From: Pseudomonas yamanorum
Lineage (GTDB): Bacteria; Pseudomonadota; Gammaproteobacteria; Pseudomonadales; Pseudomonadaceae
Reading direction: 5' to 3'
Assembly (NCBI RefSeq): GCF_013386765.1
Contig: NZ_JACARE010000021.1
Location: 62,001-126,000, forward strand
Length of the DNA stretch: 64,000 bases
The notes under the pieces were generated by a model, which did not search any database, was not told the DNA's origin, and saw only the letters and a list, made by a program, of their open reading frames with translations. A program made the position numbers and the translations under genes. Shown here piece by piece: positions 25,013 through 33,754 of this stretch (position 1 is the stretch's first letter; each line of letters begins with the position of its first letter).

Positions 25013-26269
25013 TTGAGTTCGCAGAAAACCGTGACCGTTACACCGCCCAACTTTCCATTGAACGGCAAGGTAGCGCCCCCCGGCTCCAAATCCATTACCA
25101 ACCGTGCCCTGCTGCTGGCTGCCCTGGCCAAGGGCACCAGCCGTTTGAGCGGCGCGTTGAAAAGCGATGACACCCGCCACATGTCGGTGGCCCTGCGGCA
25201 GATGGGCGTGGTGATTGATGAACCGGACGACACCACGTTCGTCGTCACAAGCGTTGGCAAGCTGCAATTGCCGGCGCAGCCGCTGTTCCTCGGCAACGCC
25301 GGCACCGCGATGCGCTTCCTCACCGCCGCCGTGGCCACCGTTCAAGGCACGGTGGTGCTGGACGGCGACGCCTACATGCAAAAACGCCCGATCGGCCCTT
25401 TGCTCGCGACCCTCGGTCAAAACGGCATCAAGGTCGACAGCCCAACCGGCTGCCCGCCGGTAACGGTACACGGCACCGGCCGCGTGCAGGCCAAGCGTTT
25501 CGAGATCGACGGCGGCCTGTCGAGCCAGTACGTGTCGGCGCTGTTGATGCTGGCGGCGTGCGGCGAGGCACCGATTGAAGTGGCCCTGACCGGCAAGGAC
25601 ATCGGCGCCCGTGGTTACGTCGACCTGACCCTGGACTGCATGCGCGCCTTCGGTGCCCAGGTGAACATCGTCGATGAAAGCACCTGGCGCGTGGCCCCCA
25701 CCGGCTACACCGCCCACGACTACCTGATCGAGCCTGACGCGTCCGCCGCCACTTACTTGTGGGCGGCCGAAGTGCTGACCGGTGGCCGCATCGACCTCGG
25801 TGTCGCCCCGCAGGATTTCACCCAGCCCGATGCCAAGGCCCAGGCAGTGATCGCGCAATTCCCGCACATGCAACCGGTGGTCATCGGTTCGCAGATGCAG
25901 GATGCGATTCCGACCCTCGCCGTACTGGCCGCGTTCAACAACACACCGGTACGCTTCACCGAGCTGGCCAACCTGCGGGTCAAGGAATGTGACCGGGTGC
26001 AGGCACTGCATGACGGCCTGAATGAAATCCGTGCGGGTTTGGCGACCATTGAAGGTGATGATTTGCTGGTGGCCAGCGATCCGGCCCTGGCGGGCACCAC
26101 GTGCAACGCGCTGATCGACACCCACGCCGATCACCGCATCGCGATGTGCTTTGCCTTGGCAGGCCTGAAGGTTTCGGGGATCAGGATTCAGGACCCGGAC
26201 TGCGTCGGCAAGACCTATCCTGAGTACTGGAAAGAGCTGGAAAGCCTTGGCGTCCAGTTGACCTGGTAA
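25013..26269 (+). CDS. aroA: 3-phosphoshikimate 1-carboxyvinyltransferase (EPSP synthase), stand-alone
   Basis: Joins phosphoenolpyruvate to shikimate 3-phosphate in aromatic amino-acid synthesis. The 418-residue length is typical. Conserved landmarks are PGSKSITNRALLLAAL, the GNAGTAMR loop, QKRPIGPL, MQDAIPTLAVLAAF (catalytic Asp), RVKECDR (Glu) and DHRIAMCFAL. The residue after GNAGTAMR, usually Pro in class I enzymes, is Phe. The start is probably TTG at 25013, 9 bases after AGGAG; no ATG fits. In Pseudomonas the main AroA is fused to TyrA, so this unfused gene is likely a second copy. Confidence 0.88.
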   Translation: MSSQKTVTVTPPNFPLNGKVAPPGSKSITNRALLLAALAKGTSRLSGALKSDDTRHMSVALRQMGVVIDEPDDTTFVVTSVGKLQLPAQPLFLGNAGTAMRFLTAAVATVQGTVVLDGDAYMQKRPIGPLLATLGQNGIKVDSPTGCPPVTVHGTGRVQAKRFEIDGGLSSQYVSALLMLAACGEAPIEVALTGKDIGARGYVDLTLDCMRAFGAQVNIVDESTWRVAPTGYTAHDYLIEPDASAATYLWAAEVLTGGRIDLGVAPQDFTQPDAKAQAVIAQFPHMQPVVIGSQMQDAIPTLAVLAAFNNTPVRFTELANLRVKECDRVQALHDGLNEIRAGLATIEGDDLLVASDPALAGTTCNALIDTHADHRIAMCFALAGLKVSGIRIQDPDCVGKTYPEYWKELESLGVQLTW

Positions 26270-26301
26270 GCCGTCGGCGCCGGTAACGGGAGGGAGACTT
26301 C

Positions 26302-26691
26302 ATGACGATTCGCCAACCCTGCCCACCCGGTGCCTGCGATTGCAATCGCGAGAAACTCCTCGAACTTCCCGGCGCCGATGCACGCATCCTGCACCTGACG
26401 CGCCAGGAAGAAAAACGCCTGCTCGAACGCCTCGAAAACCTGCAAAGCCTGCCCGACCTGGAACGCATGCAACACCTGATGTACCAGCAACTGGGCATCC
26501 GCGTGCACATCGCCCCCGGGCATACGGAAGTCAAAAGCATGCGCGGGATCCAGATCGTTATCGATGAGTTGCCAGGCCTGTGTCGCAAGACCCGGCAGTC
26601 GATTCCGGCGGCGATTCGCAAGGGTATGGAGAAGCAGCCGGAGATTGCGTATCGGTTGCTGGATGCCCATGACCTGTTTCGCGAAGGCTGA
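26302..26691 (+). CDS. Conserved hypothetical protein with N-terminal cysteine cluster
   Basis: A 129-residue protein I do not recognise. It opens with CPPGACDC (Cys at 7, 12 and 14), which could hold a metal, followed by about 60 residues of highly charged helix (ARILHLTRQEEKRLLERLENL). The C-terminal half has LGIRVHIAPG and a helical end. There is no signal peptide or membrane segment. It starts 33 bases after aroA with a strong GGGAG ribosome site, so it is likely cotranscribed. Confidence 0.72.
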   Translation: MTIRQPCPPGACDCNREKLLELPGADARILHLTRQEEKRLLERLENLQSLPDLERMQHLMYQQLGIRVHIAPGHTEVKSMRGIQIVIDELPGLCRKTRQSIPAAIRKGMEKQPEIAYRLLDAHDLFREG

Positions 26692-26692
26692 G

Positions 26693-27067
26693 TCAGTTCC
26701 CCCTGCCACCCGCAAACGACCACTCATCCGCCGCCGTCGTGGTAATCACCACCATCACATCTTCCGGGCTCAGCCCGATGGCCGCCTCCAACCGCTCCAC
26801 CAGCACCCGGTAGAAATCGCGCTTGGTCTCGGTATCCCGGGGTTTGCCGCCGGTGATCGCGATCAGGACATAGTCGTGGCTGCGCGGGCCGCCCAGGTAG
26901 TTGGGGTCGATGATCATCTCGCCCACTTCGTGCTGGTGGATCACATGAAAGCGATCCGCGACAGGAATCTTGAAGCTTTCAACCAGGGCATCATGCAGCC
27001 CCTGGGAAAGCGCTTGCAGATATTCAGGGGATTTCCCGCGATGCAGGGAGATTCGGGCATAAGGCAT
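26693..27067 (-). CDS. Tautomerase superfamily protein
   Basis: A 124-residue member of the tautomerase superfamily. After removal of Met the N-terminus is Pro1 (PYARISLHRGKSPEYLQ), the catalytic base of this family. The second half repeats the beta-alpha-beta unit (RDFYRVLVERLEAAIGLSPEDVMVVI), so it is the long, fused-subunit type. It lies 5 bases downstream of a carboxymuconolactone-decarboxylase-family gene, an arrangement that suggests degradation of an aromatic or unsaturated acid. Confidence 0.82.
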   Translation of the reverse strand: MPYARISLHRGKSPEYLQALSQGLHDALVESFKIPVADRFHVIHQHEVGEMIIDPNYLGGPRSHDYVLIAITGGKPRDTETKRDFYRVLVERLEAAIGLSPEDVMVVITTTAADEWSFAGGRGN

Positions 27068-27072
27068 GGTGG

Positions 27073-27351
27073 TTACTCCCCAGGATTGATGGCGGCCAAC
27101 AGGTTCAGCGCCGACGCCGCTGTCGGCCAGCCGGAATAGAACGCCAGGTGGGTGATGACTTCGCTCAGCTCATCGGCGCTCACGCCGTTATCCATCGCCC
27201 GCTGCAAGTGAAACGGCAATTGCTCAAGGCGATACATCGCCACCAGCGCCGCCACGGTGATCAGGCTGCGCTCCTTGGGGGAAAGGCCATCGCGCTCCCA
27301 GATATCGGCGAACAACACGTCGCGGGTCAGTTCGGTAAATTTGCTGCTCAT
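27073..27351 (-). CDS. Carboxymuconolactone decarboxylase family protein
   Basis: A 92-residue all-helical protein of the CMD/AhpD superfamily: SPKERSLITVAALVAMYRLEQLPFHLQRAMDNG and ELSEVITHLAFYSGWPTAASALN match the gamma-CMD pattern. The CxxC redox pair of AhpD is absent, so a peroxidase role is unlikely. ATG at 27351 is preferred over TTG at 27369; GGAG lies 9 bases upstream. It is probably the first gene of a two-gene operon with the tautomerase, divergent from a LysR gene. Confidence 0.82.
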   Translation of the reverse strand: MSSKFTELTRDVLFADIWERDGLSPKERSLITVAALVAMYRLEQLPFHLQRAMDNGVSADELSEVITHLAFYSGWPTAASALNLLAAINPGE

Positions 27352-27458
27352 GGACTCTCGCTCCGACAATTCAGTTGACGGGCAAAAACTAGCAGGCCAG
27401 GATCGTTCCGAATATCAGATTAAACAGCACCAACCATCCTGTTTTTATGGAATATAAA

Positions 27459-28328
27459 ATGCGCCGTCCCACCTTCGACCTTGATGTACTGCGCACCTTC
27501 GTCACCGGCGTGGAGCTGAACAGCTTCGCCAAGGCGGCCGACCGACTGGGCCGTTCAACCTCGGCCGTCAGCGCGCAATTAAAGAAACTCGAAGAACAGG
27601 TCGGCACGCCGGTACTGGGTAAATCCGGGCGCGGGCTCGCGCTGACCCCGGTGGGCGAGGCGCTGCTCAGTCATGCCAGGCGACTGCTGGAACTCAACGA
27701 CAGCATCTTCGGCAGCCTCCACGAAACCCAAACCGCAGGCACCTTGCGCCTCGGCTTGCAGGAGGATTTTGGCGAGCATGTGCTCAGTGACGTCCTGCGG
27801 CGCTTCGCCAGGCTGTACCCGCTGATCAGCCTCGAAGTGCGGATTGGGCGCAACGCAGAGTTGCTGGGCCTGATGGACAACACCCGCCTGGACCTGGCGC
27901 TGACCTGGGAAACCGGCCACAACTCGTCCGGTTGCACGCGCCTGGGGCTAACCCCGATGCACTGGATTGGCCCGCGGGACAAGCCGCTATTGCCACGCGC
28001 CGAGGACGCGCCGTTGCCACTGGTGATGTTCGAGGCGCCCTGCGTATTGCGCAGCGCCGCCACCGAAGCCCTGGACCGCGCAGGGATTGCCTGGCGCATT
28101 GCCTTGACCAGCCCCAGCGTCGGCGGGATCTGGGCGGCCGTCGACGCCGGGTTGGGCGTGACCTTGCGCACCCGCATCGGTTTGCCGGCGCACCTGGGGG
28201 TGCTCGACGGACTGCCGCCGGTGCCGTCCCTGGGCTATGAATTGCATTGCAGCCACCCGGCACCAAACGCGGCAGTGGCGCAGTTGGCAACGCTGATACA
28301 GAGCAGCCTTGAACAGCAGATTGTTTAG
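27459..28328 (+). CDS. LysR-type transcriptional regulator
   Basis: A 289-residue regulator. The winged helix-turn-helix is at about residues 4-62 (VLRTFVTGVELNSFAKAADRLGRSTSAVSAQLKKLEEQ). A periplasmic-binding-protein-like effector domain follows. It is divergent from the CMD/tautomerase operon across a ~107-base gap, so it probably controls that operon and itself. Starts at 27447 or 27459 are both possible; the shorter gives the usual family N-terminus. The 3' end overlaps the convergent flavoprotein gene by 4 bases. Confidence 0.87.
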   Translation: MRRPTFDLDVLRTFVTGVELNSFAKAADRLGRSTSAVSAQLKKLEEQVGTPVLGKSGRGLALTPVGEALLSHARRLLELNDSIFGSLHETQTAGTLRLGLQEDFGEHVLSDVLRRFARLYPLISLEVRIGRNAELLGLMDNTRLDLALTWETGHNSSGCTRLGLTPMHWIGPRDKPLLPRAEDAPLPLVMFEAPCVLRSAATEALDRAGIAWRIALTSPSVGGIWAAVDAGLGVTLRTRIGLPAHLGVLDGLPPVPSLGYELHCSHPAPNAAVAQLATLIQSSLEQQIV

Positions 28329-28933
28329 GCGGTTTCGCTGGGTTCCAGGGCAGCGACAAACAATTGCCGCCCCAGCTTCGCTACCGTCTCCAGATGCTGT
28401 TCGGCCGCGCCGCTCTCCGAGTCCAGCAGCAGCTCGGAGGTGAGCACCTTCGCGCCGCAGTAATCGAAGATCCCGTGGTCGATTTGCGTGCGCATCGCGT
28501 TGGCGTAGCCGTGGCGTTCAAACACGCCTTCATCGGCCCCGCCCACGCCCAGCAAATGCACCTGCAGATGGCCAAGTTTTTTCACCACCTTGGTTTCCAG
28601 GCTGTAGTCGATTGCCCAACCGTTGACGAACACCCGGTCGATCCAGCCTTTGAGCAAGGCCGGCATTGACCACCAGAAGATCGGGAACACCAGCACCAAT
28701 GCATCGGCGCGGTCGAGCCGGGCCTGTTCGGCAAGCACGTCGGCCGGTGGCGTGGCGCGGGTGCGATGCACTTTGTGGTCGGCGGCGCTGTAGCGCGGGT
28801 CGAAGCCTTCGGCAGCGAGGTCGGCGATTTCGAAGGTGTGGCCGGCGGCCGTGATGCCGGCGGCGGCCTGCTTGGCCAGGCTGTGGGTCAGGGATTGCGG
28901 GTCGTGGTGGGCAACAACGATGAGGGCGTGCAT
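28325..28933 (-). CDS. NAD(P)H-dependent quinone/FMN oxidoreductase (flavodoxin fold)
   Basis: A 202-residue flavodoxin-like protein of the NAD(P)H:quinone reductase / KefF-MdaB group. It has LIVVAHHDPQSLTHSLAKQA at the N-terminus, a flavin-contacting VLVFPIFWWSMPALLKGWIDRVF, and GVGGADEGVFERHGYANAM. Likely two-electron quinone reduction in the cytoplasm. AAGGAG lies upstream of ATG 28933. It is divergent from a TetR regulator 91 bases away, the usual regulator-target arrangement. Confidence 0.85.
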   Translation of the reverse strand: MHALIVVAHHDPQSLTHSLAKQAAAGITAAGHTFEIADLAAEGFDPRYSAADHKVHRTRATPPADVLAEQARLDRADALVLVFPIFWWSMPALLKGWIDRVFVNGWAIDYSLETKVVKKLGHLQVHLLGVGGADEGVFERHGYANAMRTQIDHGIFDYCGAKVLTSELLLDSESGAAEQHLETVAKLGRQLFVAALEPSETA

Positions 28934-29024
28934 GGCAGAAACTCCTTCGGGGGTAGCGACGGGCAGGCAAATTGAGTAGGCTTGAGCTAAGTTACCGTTG
29001 GCAAGTTACTTTTGGTATATAAGC

Positions 29025-29627
29025 ATGTCAAGCGATCAATCCCCTGCCCCTCGCCGCCGCCTGTCCCGGGATGACCGGTTACGCCAATTGCTCGACGTGG
29101 CCTGGCAGTTGGTGCGTGAAGAAGGCACCGACGCCCTGACATTGGGGCATCTGGCCGAGCTGGCCGGCGTGACCAAGCCGGTGGTGTATGACCATTTCGG
29201 CGATCGCGCGGGGCTGCTGGCCGCGCTGTATGAAGATTTCGACGCGCGGCAGAACCAGGTGTTTGCCGCCGCCATCGAGGCCAGCGAGCCCACCCTGGAC
29301 GACCGTGCCTGGGTGATTGCCTCGTGTTATGTCGACTGTGTGCTGTTGCAGGGGCGCGAGATTCCGGGCGTGATTGCGGCGCTGGCCGGCAGCCCGGAGC
29401 TGGAAACCATCAAGCGCGAGTACGACGTGATTTTCCTCGGCAAATGCCGCGATGCTCTCGCCCCTTTTGCCGTCGACGGTGTGATAGGCCAAGCGGGTTT
29501 GAGGGGGATGCTGGGCGCGGCAGATGCTCTTTCCCACGCCGCCGCCAGCGGGGAAATCAGCGCGCTGGAGGCGCAGGAGGAGCTGTTTGCGAGCATCAAG
29601 GCGATGGTCAATCGAGGGCGCGATTAA
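29025..29627 (+). CDS. TetR/AcrR family regulator
   Basis: A 200-residue repressor-type protein. The N-terminal helix-turn-helix is clear: DRLRQLLDVAWQLVREEGTDALTLGHLAELAGVTKPVVYDHFGDRAGLLAALYEDF. The C-terminal ligand domain is not specific. ATG at 29025 is preferred to 28998 because the arginine-rich N-terminus then directly precedes the HTH. It is probably the regulator of the divergent quinone reductase-like gene. Confidence 0.86.
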   Translation: MSSDQSPAPRRRLSRDDRLRQLLDVAWQLVREEGTDALTLGHLAELAGVTKPVVYDHFGDRAGLLAALYEDFDARQNQVFAAAIEASEPTLDDRAWVIASCYVDCVLLQGREIPGVIAALAGSPELETIKREYDVIFLGKCRDALAPFAVDGVIGQAGLRGMLGAADALSHAAASGEISALEAQEELFASIKAMVNRGRD

Positions 29628-29673
29628 ACGGCCGCCATTGCAGCCTCGCTAAAGCTCGCCACATTGTCCTGCG

Positions 29674-30348
29674 TCAGCCCAACCTGGCGTGTACAAACAT
29701 CCGCGCTTTGTGGGTCATCTGGTCGAAGTGACGATCACGCTGTTTCTCCGCATCGATCATCGCCCGCTTGCCGTGCTTTTGCAGCAGGTAGGTGTGGATC
29801 TGCCGCACCTCCAGCGAGCTGTAGATCGATGCCACATCCAGCAAACCCATCAAGCCGTCGGTGCTGTAGTCGCGGGTGTTCATCAGCACTTGGGTGCCAC
29901 GTACGCCGCGCAGTTGAAAGCCCATGGACTCGAACGCCGGCACCTTCTCCACCGCGCAGGTCAGTTCGGCATGGGGGTATCGGGCCAGCATGTCCTGCAT
30001 CATTGCCCGCGCCACACCTTTGCGCCGATGGCTGGCGTGCACCGCCATGTAGGCCACGCCGCACGCCTCGGGATCATCCTTCACCGGCAGGTACAGCAGG
30101 AAGCCGATCACTTGCTCCTGCTCGTCCAGCGCGACGATCAGTTCAACCGCGATGCCCTTGGACCCGCCCAGCGCTTCCAGGTACAGGTGCACCTCGTAGC
30201 CAATGGCGTACTGGTAGACGTTGTACAGCAGGTTGCTCGGCGGGATGGCGACCATGCTGATGTCCGTCAGGTAGTCGACCACCATCTGCAGGATCTGCGC
30301 GTTGATCGGCTCGGGGCATGGAGTTTCGTAACGGGTAAGGCTGAACAT
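29674..30348 (-). CDS. GNAT family N-acetyltransferase
   Basis: A 224-residue protein with one GNAT domain at about residues 65-160. The acetyl-CoA loop is HASHRRKGVARAMMQDMLARYP and the following strand PHAELTCAVEKVPAFESMGFQLRG. A 60-residue C-terminal extension (YSSLEVRQIHTYLLQKHGKRAMIDAEK) is helical and charged. The substrate is unknown. It stands alone: a TetR gene converges on it and a REP array lies behind its promoter. Confidence 0.8.
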   Translation of the reverse strand: MFSLTRYETPCPEPINAQILQMVVDYLTDISMVAIPPSNLLYNVYQYAIGYEVHLYLEALGGSKGIAVELIVALDEQEQVIGFLLYLPVKDDPEACGVAYMAVHASHRRKGVARAMMQDMLARYPHAELTCAVEKVPAFESMGFQLRGVRGTQVLMNTRDYSTDGLMGLLDVASIYSSLEVRQIHTYLLQKHGKRAMIDAEKQRDRHFDQMTHKARMFVHARLG

Positions 30349-30438
30349 TCGAATTCCTGGTGTTTCGTGTCAAGTCTGGGCGGATTGTACCTGCTGAAGG
30401 GCTGCTTTGGACCCAAAGCCATTTGCCTCATTCATATT

Positions 30439-30699
30439 GTGGATAGGGAGGGGCTTGCCGTGGAAAGGGAGCCTGTTGTGGCAAGAGAGCTTGCTGTGGC
30501 GAGGGAGCTTGCTCCCGCTGGGCTGCGAAGCGGCCCTCAAACCTACAACGGGAGTATGGCTGAAGAAACGCGGTGCGCTTGATGGGGCTGCTGCGCAGCC
30601 CAGCGGGAGCAAGCTCCCTCGCCACAGCAAGCTCCCTCGCCACAGCAAGCTCCCTCGCCACAGCAGGCTCCCTCACCACAGCAAGCGCCCTCACCACAA
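30439..30699. repeat. REP array with multiple half units on each flank
   Basis: This fills most of the 360-base gap between two divergently arranged genes. About four units GTGGCGAGGGAGCTTGCT (some degenerate) precede a full REP with CTCCCGCTGGGCTGCGAAGCGG. After a unique centre, the inverse REP and four ~18-base half units of GCAAGCTCCCTCGCCACA type follow. No gene is supported inside it; upstream 30349-30438 shows nothing else. Confidence 0.88.
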
Positions 30700-30711
30700 A
30701 GGTACGGCCGT

Positions 30712-31602
30712 TCATTGCGCACATACCTCCCGCAGGCAACCGCGCAGCCAGCGATGGGCCAGGTCGGCGTCCAGTCGTGGGTGCCAGAGCATCGAGACGG
30801 TGAAGTCCGGGAACGCAAATGGCAGCGCAAAACGATAAAGATCACTGTGCAGGTTGGCGGTGTGCCGCTCCGGCACGCTGGCGATCAGGTCGGTGCTACG
30901 GGCCAGCGCCAGGGCGGTGGAGAACCCGGCCACGATGGTCACCACGTCCCGTGTCAGCCCCTGCGCTTCGAGAGCCTGTTGAATCTGGCCCTGATCATGG
31001 CCGCGTCGGGACACGTAGATGTGCTGGCCTGCGGCAAACCGCTGCGGCGTGACTTCGCCCTTACTCAGCGGATGCCCCTTGCGCACCACGCCGATAAATC
31101 GGTCGCGGAACAGTGCTTGGGTCAGCACCTCGGGGCTGGCGCTGCTGTCGACCACGCCGGTTTCCAGATCGACGCTGCCATCGCGCAGCGGTGTGCTGGC
31201 CTTGTCCGGCTTGTGCACGAAACGCAATCGCACGCCCGGCGCTTCCCGGGCGATACGTGCGAGCAGCGCCGGGCCGAAGTTCTCCACAAAACCGTCGCTG
31301 GTGCGCAAGGTGAAGGTACGCACCAGTTGGCTCAGGTCGAGCTTCGCAGCCGGACGCAACACCGCTTCAGCGTCCTGCACCAACTGGCTGACCTGCTCGC
31401 GCAGCTCCAGCGCCCGTGGGGTTGGCACCAGGCCTCGGCCGGCGCGGACCAATAACGGATCGCCCGTCGTTTCGCGCAATCGCGCCAGCGCCCGGCTCAT
31501 CGCCGACGGGCTCAGGCGCAACCGTTGGGCGGCGCGGGCAACGCTGCCTTCGGCGAGCAGCACATCCAGGGTGACCAGCAAATTGAAATCAGGTGTCGAC
31601 AC
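30712..31602 (-). CDS. LysR-type transcriptional regulator
   Basis: A 296-residue LysR regulator with the helix-turn-helix in LVTLDVLLAEGSVARAAQRLRLSPSAMSRALARLRETTGD and a C-terminal effector domain. The start is GTG at 31602, six bases after TGAGG; the upstream ATG at 31662 would add a non-conserved tail. It is divergent from an MFS exporter gene with a 111-base gap, so it most likely regulates that gene. Confidence 0.87.
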   Translation of the reverse strand: MSTPDFNLLVTLDVLLAEGSVARAAQRLRLSPSAMSRALARLRETTGDPLLVRAGRGLVPTPRALELREQVSQLVQDAEAVLRPAAKLDLSQLVRTFTLRTSDGFVENFGPALLARIAREAPGVRLRFVHKPDKASTPLRDGSVDLETGVVDSSASPEVLTQALFRDRFIGVVRKGHPLSKGEVTPQRFAAGQHIYVSRRGHDQGQIQQALEAQGLTRDVVTIVAGFSTALALARSTDLIASVPERHTANLHSDLYRFALPFAFPDFTVSMLWHPRLDADLAHRWLRGCLREVCAQ

Positions 31603-31713
31603 GGCAAACCTCACATGGCGTTTGGCGCACGTATACAGTGCAACTGCTGCGCCTTCCGCCATGTTAGGTGACGGCGTAGATTTCTGACAGCGGTCAACTC
31701 CAGGAGCCTCTTG

Positions 31714-32940
31714 ATGAAATCACCTGCACCCCGTGGCGCCCTCGCCGCCCTGTCACTGTCCATGCTGCTGGCGTCTTTGGGCACCAGCATCGCCAATGTC
31801 GGCCTGCCAAGTCTGGTACTGGCGTTTGATGCATCCTTCCAGGCAGCGCAGTGGGTGGTGCTCGCGTATTTGTTGGCGATCACCGCCGTGATCGTCAGCG
31901 TCGGTCGACTGGGCGACCTGATGGGCCGCAGCCGCCTGCTATTGGCGGGTTTGTTGCTGTTCACCGTTGCCTCCGCCCTGTGTGGCATGGCCCCATCCCT
32001 CGGCCTTTTGATCGCGGCTCGCGCCCTGCAAGGCCTGGGTGCGGCGATCATGATGGCGATGACCATGGCGCTGGTGGGCGAGACCGTCGCCAAGGAACGC
32101 ACCGGCCGCGCCATGGGCTTGCTGGGCACGATGTCGGCCATGGGCACCGCGCTGGGGCCCAGCATCGGCGGAGTGTTGATCGCCGGGTTTGGCTGGCGCG
32201 CACTGTTTTTTATCACCGTGCCGCTGGGCCTGCTGACCTTTGCCCTCGCCCGGCGATATCTGCGGGTCGAGCGTCGCGAACCACCGTCCACGCAATCGCG
32301 CTTCAATTTCCTGTCGACGCTATGGGATTCAACCCTCAGCGCCGGCCTGGCCATGAGTGCGCTGGTGTCGGCGGTGATGATGGCGACGTTGGTGGTCGGC
32401 CCCTTCTACCTGACCCACAGCGCCGGCCTCGACCCCGCGTGGATGGGCCTGACGATGGCCGTCGGGCCCTGTGTTTCGGCGCTGATGGGCGTCCCTGCCG
32501 GCCGCCTGACCGACCGTTTCGGCAGCGGCCCGATGACCGTTGCGGGGCTGCTGGCGATGCTGGCCGGCTGCCTGTTGTTATCACTGATGCCGCTGAACCT
32601 CGGTGTTGCCGGCTACATCGCCCCGCTGATCATCCTCACCCTCGGCTACGCCCAGTTTCAGGCGGCCAACAACACCGCCGTGATGAGCGAGGTACTGGCG
32701 GACCGCCGTGGCGTGGTCGCTGGCCTGCTCAACCTGTCACGCAACCTGGGGTTGATCGCCGGCGCTTCGGCCTTGGGTGCGGTGTTTGCGCATGTCTCAG
32801 GTGACCTCGCCACCGCCACGCCAGGTAGCGTGGGAAGTGGGATGCAGGCCACGTTCGGCGTGGCATTGGCACTGATTGGCGTAGGGCTTTTCCTGGCACT
32901 GCGCACCCGGCTCGACGCCACACGAATCTTGACAAGGTAA
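31714..32940 (+). CDS. MFS transporter (multidrug-efflux type)
   Basis: A 408-residue twelve-helix major facilitator protein. The conserved motif between helices 2 and 3 is GRLGDLMGRSRLLLAG, and the drug:H+ antiporter helix-5 motif is visible as LGPSIGGVLI. ATG at 31714 has CAGGAG upstream. The LysR regulator is divergent and likely controls it. The substrate is unknown. Confidence 0.85.
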   Translation: MKSPAPRGALAALSLSMLLASLGTSIANVGLPSLVLAFDASFQAAQWVVLAYLLAITAVIVSVGRLGDLMGRSRLLLAGLLLFTVASALCGMAPSLGLLIAARALQGLGAAIMMAMTMALVGETVAKERTGRAMGLLGTMSAMGTALGPSIGGVLIAGFGWRALFFITVPLGLLTFALARRYLRVERREPPSTQSRFNFLSTLWDSTLSAGLAMSALVSAVMMATLVVGPFYLTHSAGLDPAWMGLTMAVGPCVSALMGVPAGRLTDRFGSGPMTVAGLLAMLAGCLLLSLMPLNLGVAGYIAPLIILTLGYAQFQAANNTAVMSEVLADRRGVVAGLLNLSRNLGLIAGASALGAVFAHVSGDLATATPGSVGSGMQATFGVALALIGVGLFLALRTRLDATRILTR

Positions 32941-32954
32941 AATCGTAACGACTA

Positions 32955-32965
32955 TTGTCTGACAA
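32955..32965 (+). promoter_or_regulatory. GntR/FadR-type operator before the regulator gene
   Basis: TTGTCTGACAA is a perfect palindrome fitting the FadR-subfamily consensus TNGTNNNACNA. It lies 22 bases before the regulator ATG. The wider string TCTGACAACCTGAT is repeated exactly ahead of lhgO. Confidence 0.78.
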
Positions 32966-32986
32966 CCTGATTACCAAGGTTTTCCC

Positions 32987-33697
32987 ATGCTTGAGCTCCA
33001 GCGCCCTGATTCGCTCGTTATGCGCGTTGTCAGCGCCATTCGTGCAGAAATCGATTCCGGCCAACTGGCGCCCGAAGCGCGCCTGCCCACTGAACAGCAA
33101 CTGGCTGAACAGCTCAACGTCAGCCGTTCGGTGGTGCGCGAAGCGATTGCCCAGCTCAAGGCCGACGGCGTACTCACCGCCCGACGCGGCCTGGGCTCAT
33201 TTATCTCCCAGACTCCTGCCGGCACCGTGTTCCGCTTCCCGGAAAAAAACGGCCGCCGCCCGGACCTCGCGCAAATGTTCGAAGTTCGCCTGTGGATCGA
33301 AACCCAAGCGGCCTCGATTGCCGCCCGGCGCCGTGATGCCGCTGACCTGCAGCGCATGAAAACCGCCCTGCAGGAAATGCACGACAAGCGTGCCGACTTC
33401 GAAGCCGCCGCCCTGGCCGATGTGGAATTCCACCGCGCCATCGCCGAAGCCAGCAAGAACGATTATTTCGTGGCCTTCCACGACTTCCTGCGAAGCCAAC
33501 TGGCCAGTGCCCGCAAGACCGCCTGGGAAAACTCCGCCACGCGCTTTGTCAGTGGCTCGGCTGACGCCACCCAGGAACACACCGCGCTCTACCAGGCCAT
33601 CGCCGACGGTGACGCCCAAGGCGCCGCAGCCTGTGCCGAGGCCCACTTGCGCGCGGCAGCACGGCGCCTGCACCTGGAACTGCCCGCCATCAACTGA
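32987..33697 (+). CDS. lhgR: FadR/GntR family regulator of the L-2-hydroxyglutarate locus
   Basis: A 236-residue GntR-family repressor: winged HTH at about residues 8-72 (RLPTEQQLAEQLNVSRSVVREAIAQLKADG) and a C-terminal FCD domain with metal/ligand residues in the DVEFHRAIAEAS and EHTALYQAI stretches. It precedes lhgO, and both genes carry the same operator, so autorepression and control of lhgO are likely. The symbol follows the LhgR regulator described for Pseudomonas L-2-hydroxyglutarate catabolism; identity is inferred from context and domain type. Confidence 0.82.
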   Translation: MLELQRPDSLVMRVVSAIRAEIDSGQLAPEARLPTEQQLAEQLNVSRSVVREAIAQLKADGVLTARRGLGSFISQTPAGTVFRFPEKNGRRPDLAQMFEVRLWIETQAASIAARRRDAADLQRMKTALQEMHDKRADFEAAALADVEFHRAIAEASKNDYFVAFHDFLRSQLASARKTAWENSATRFVSGSADATQEHTALYQAIADGDAQGAAACAEAHLRAAARRLHLELPAIN

Positions 33698-33717
33698 CTG
33701 ATCCAAACCCTTTTAAA

Positions 33718-33743
33718 GCGTGCCGCCGGCGCGCCGTTTTTTT
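33718..33743 (+). terminator. Rho-independent terminator after the GntR regulator
   Basis: A 7-bp stem GCGTGCC/GGCGCGC with a 3-base loop is followed by CG and seven T residues. It separates the regulator transcript from lhgO, whose own operator/promoter begins about 12 bases later. Confidence 0.78.
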
Positions 33744-33754
33744 AACAAAACCAT

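Noticed and set aside
30439..30699. Small ORFs and a possible CRISPR in the 18-base periodic region
   Set aside because: The period is the REP half unit repeated on both sides of an inverted centre; translated products are low-complexity repeats.
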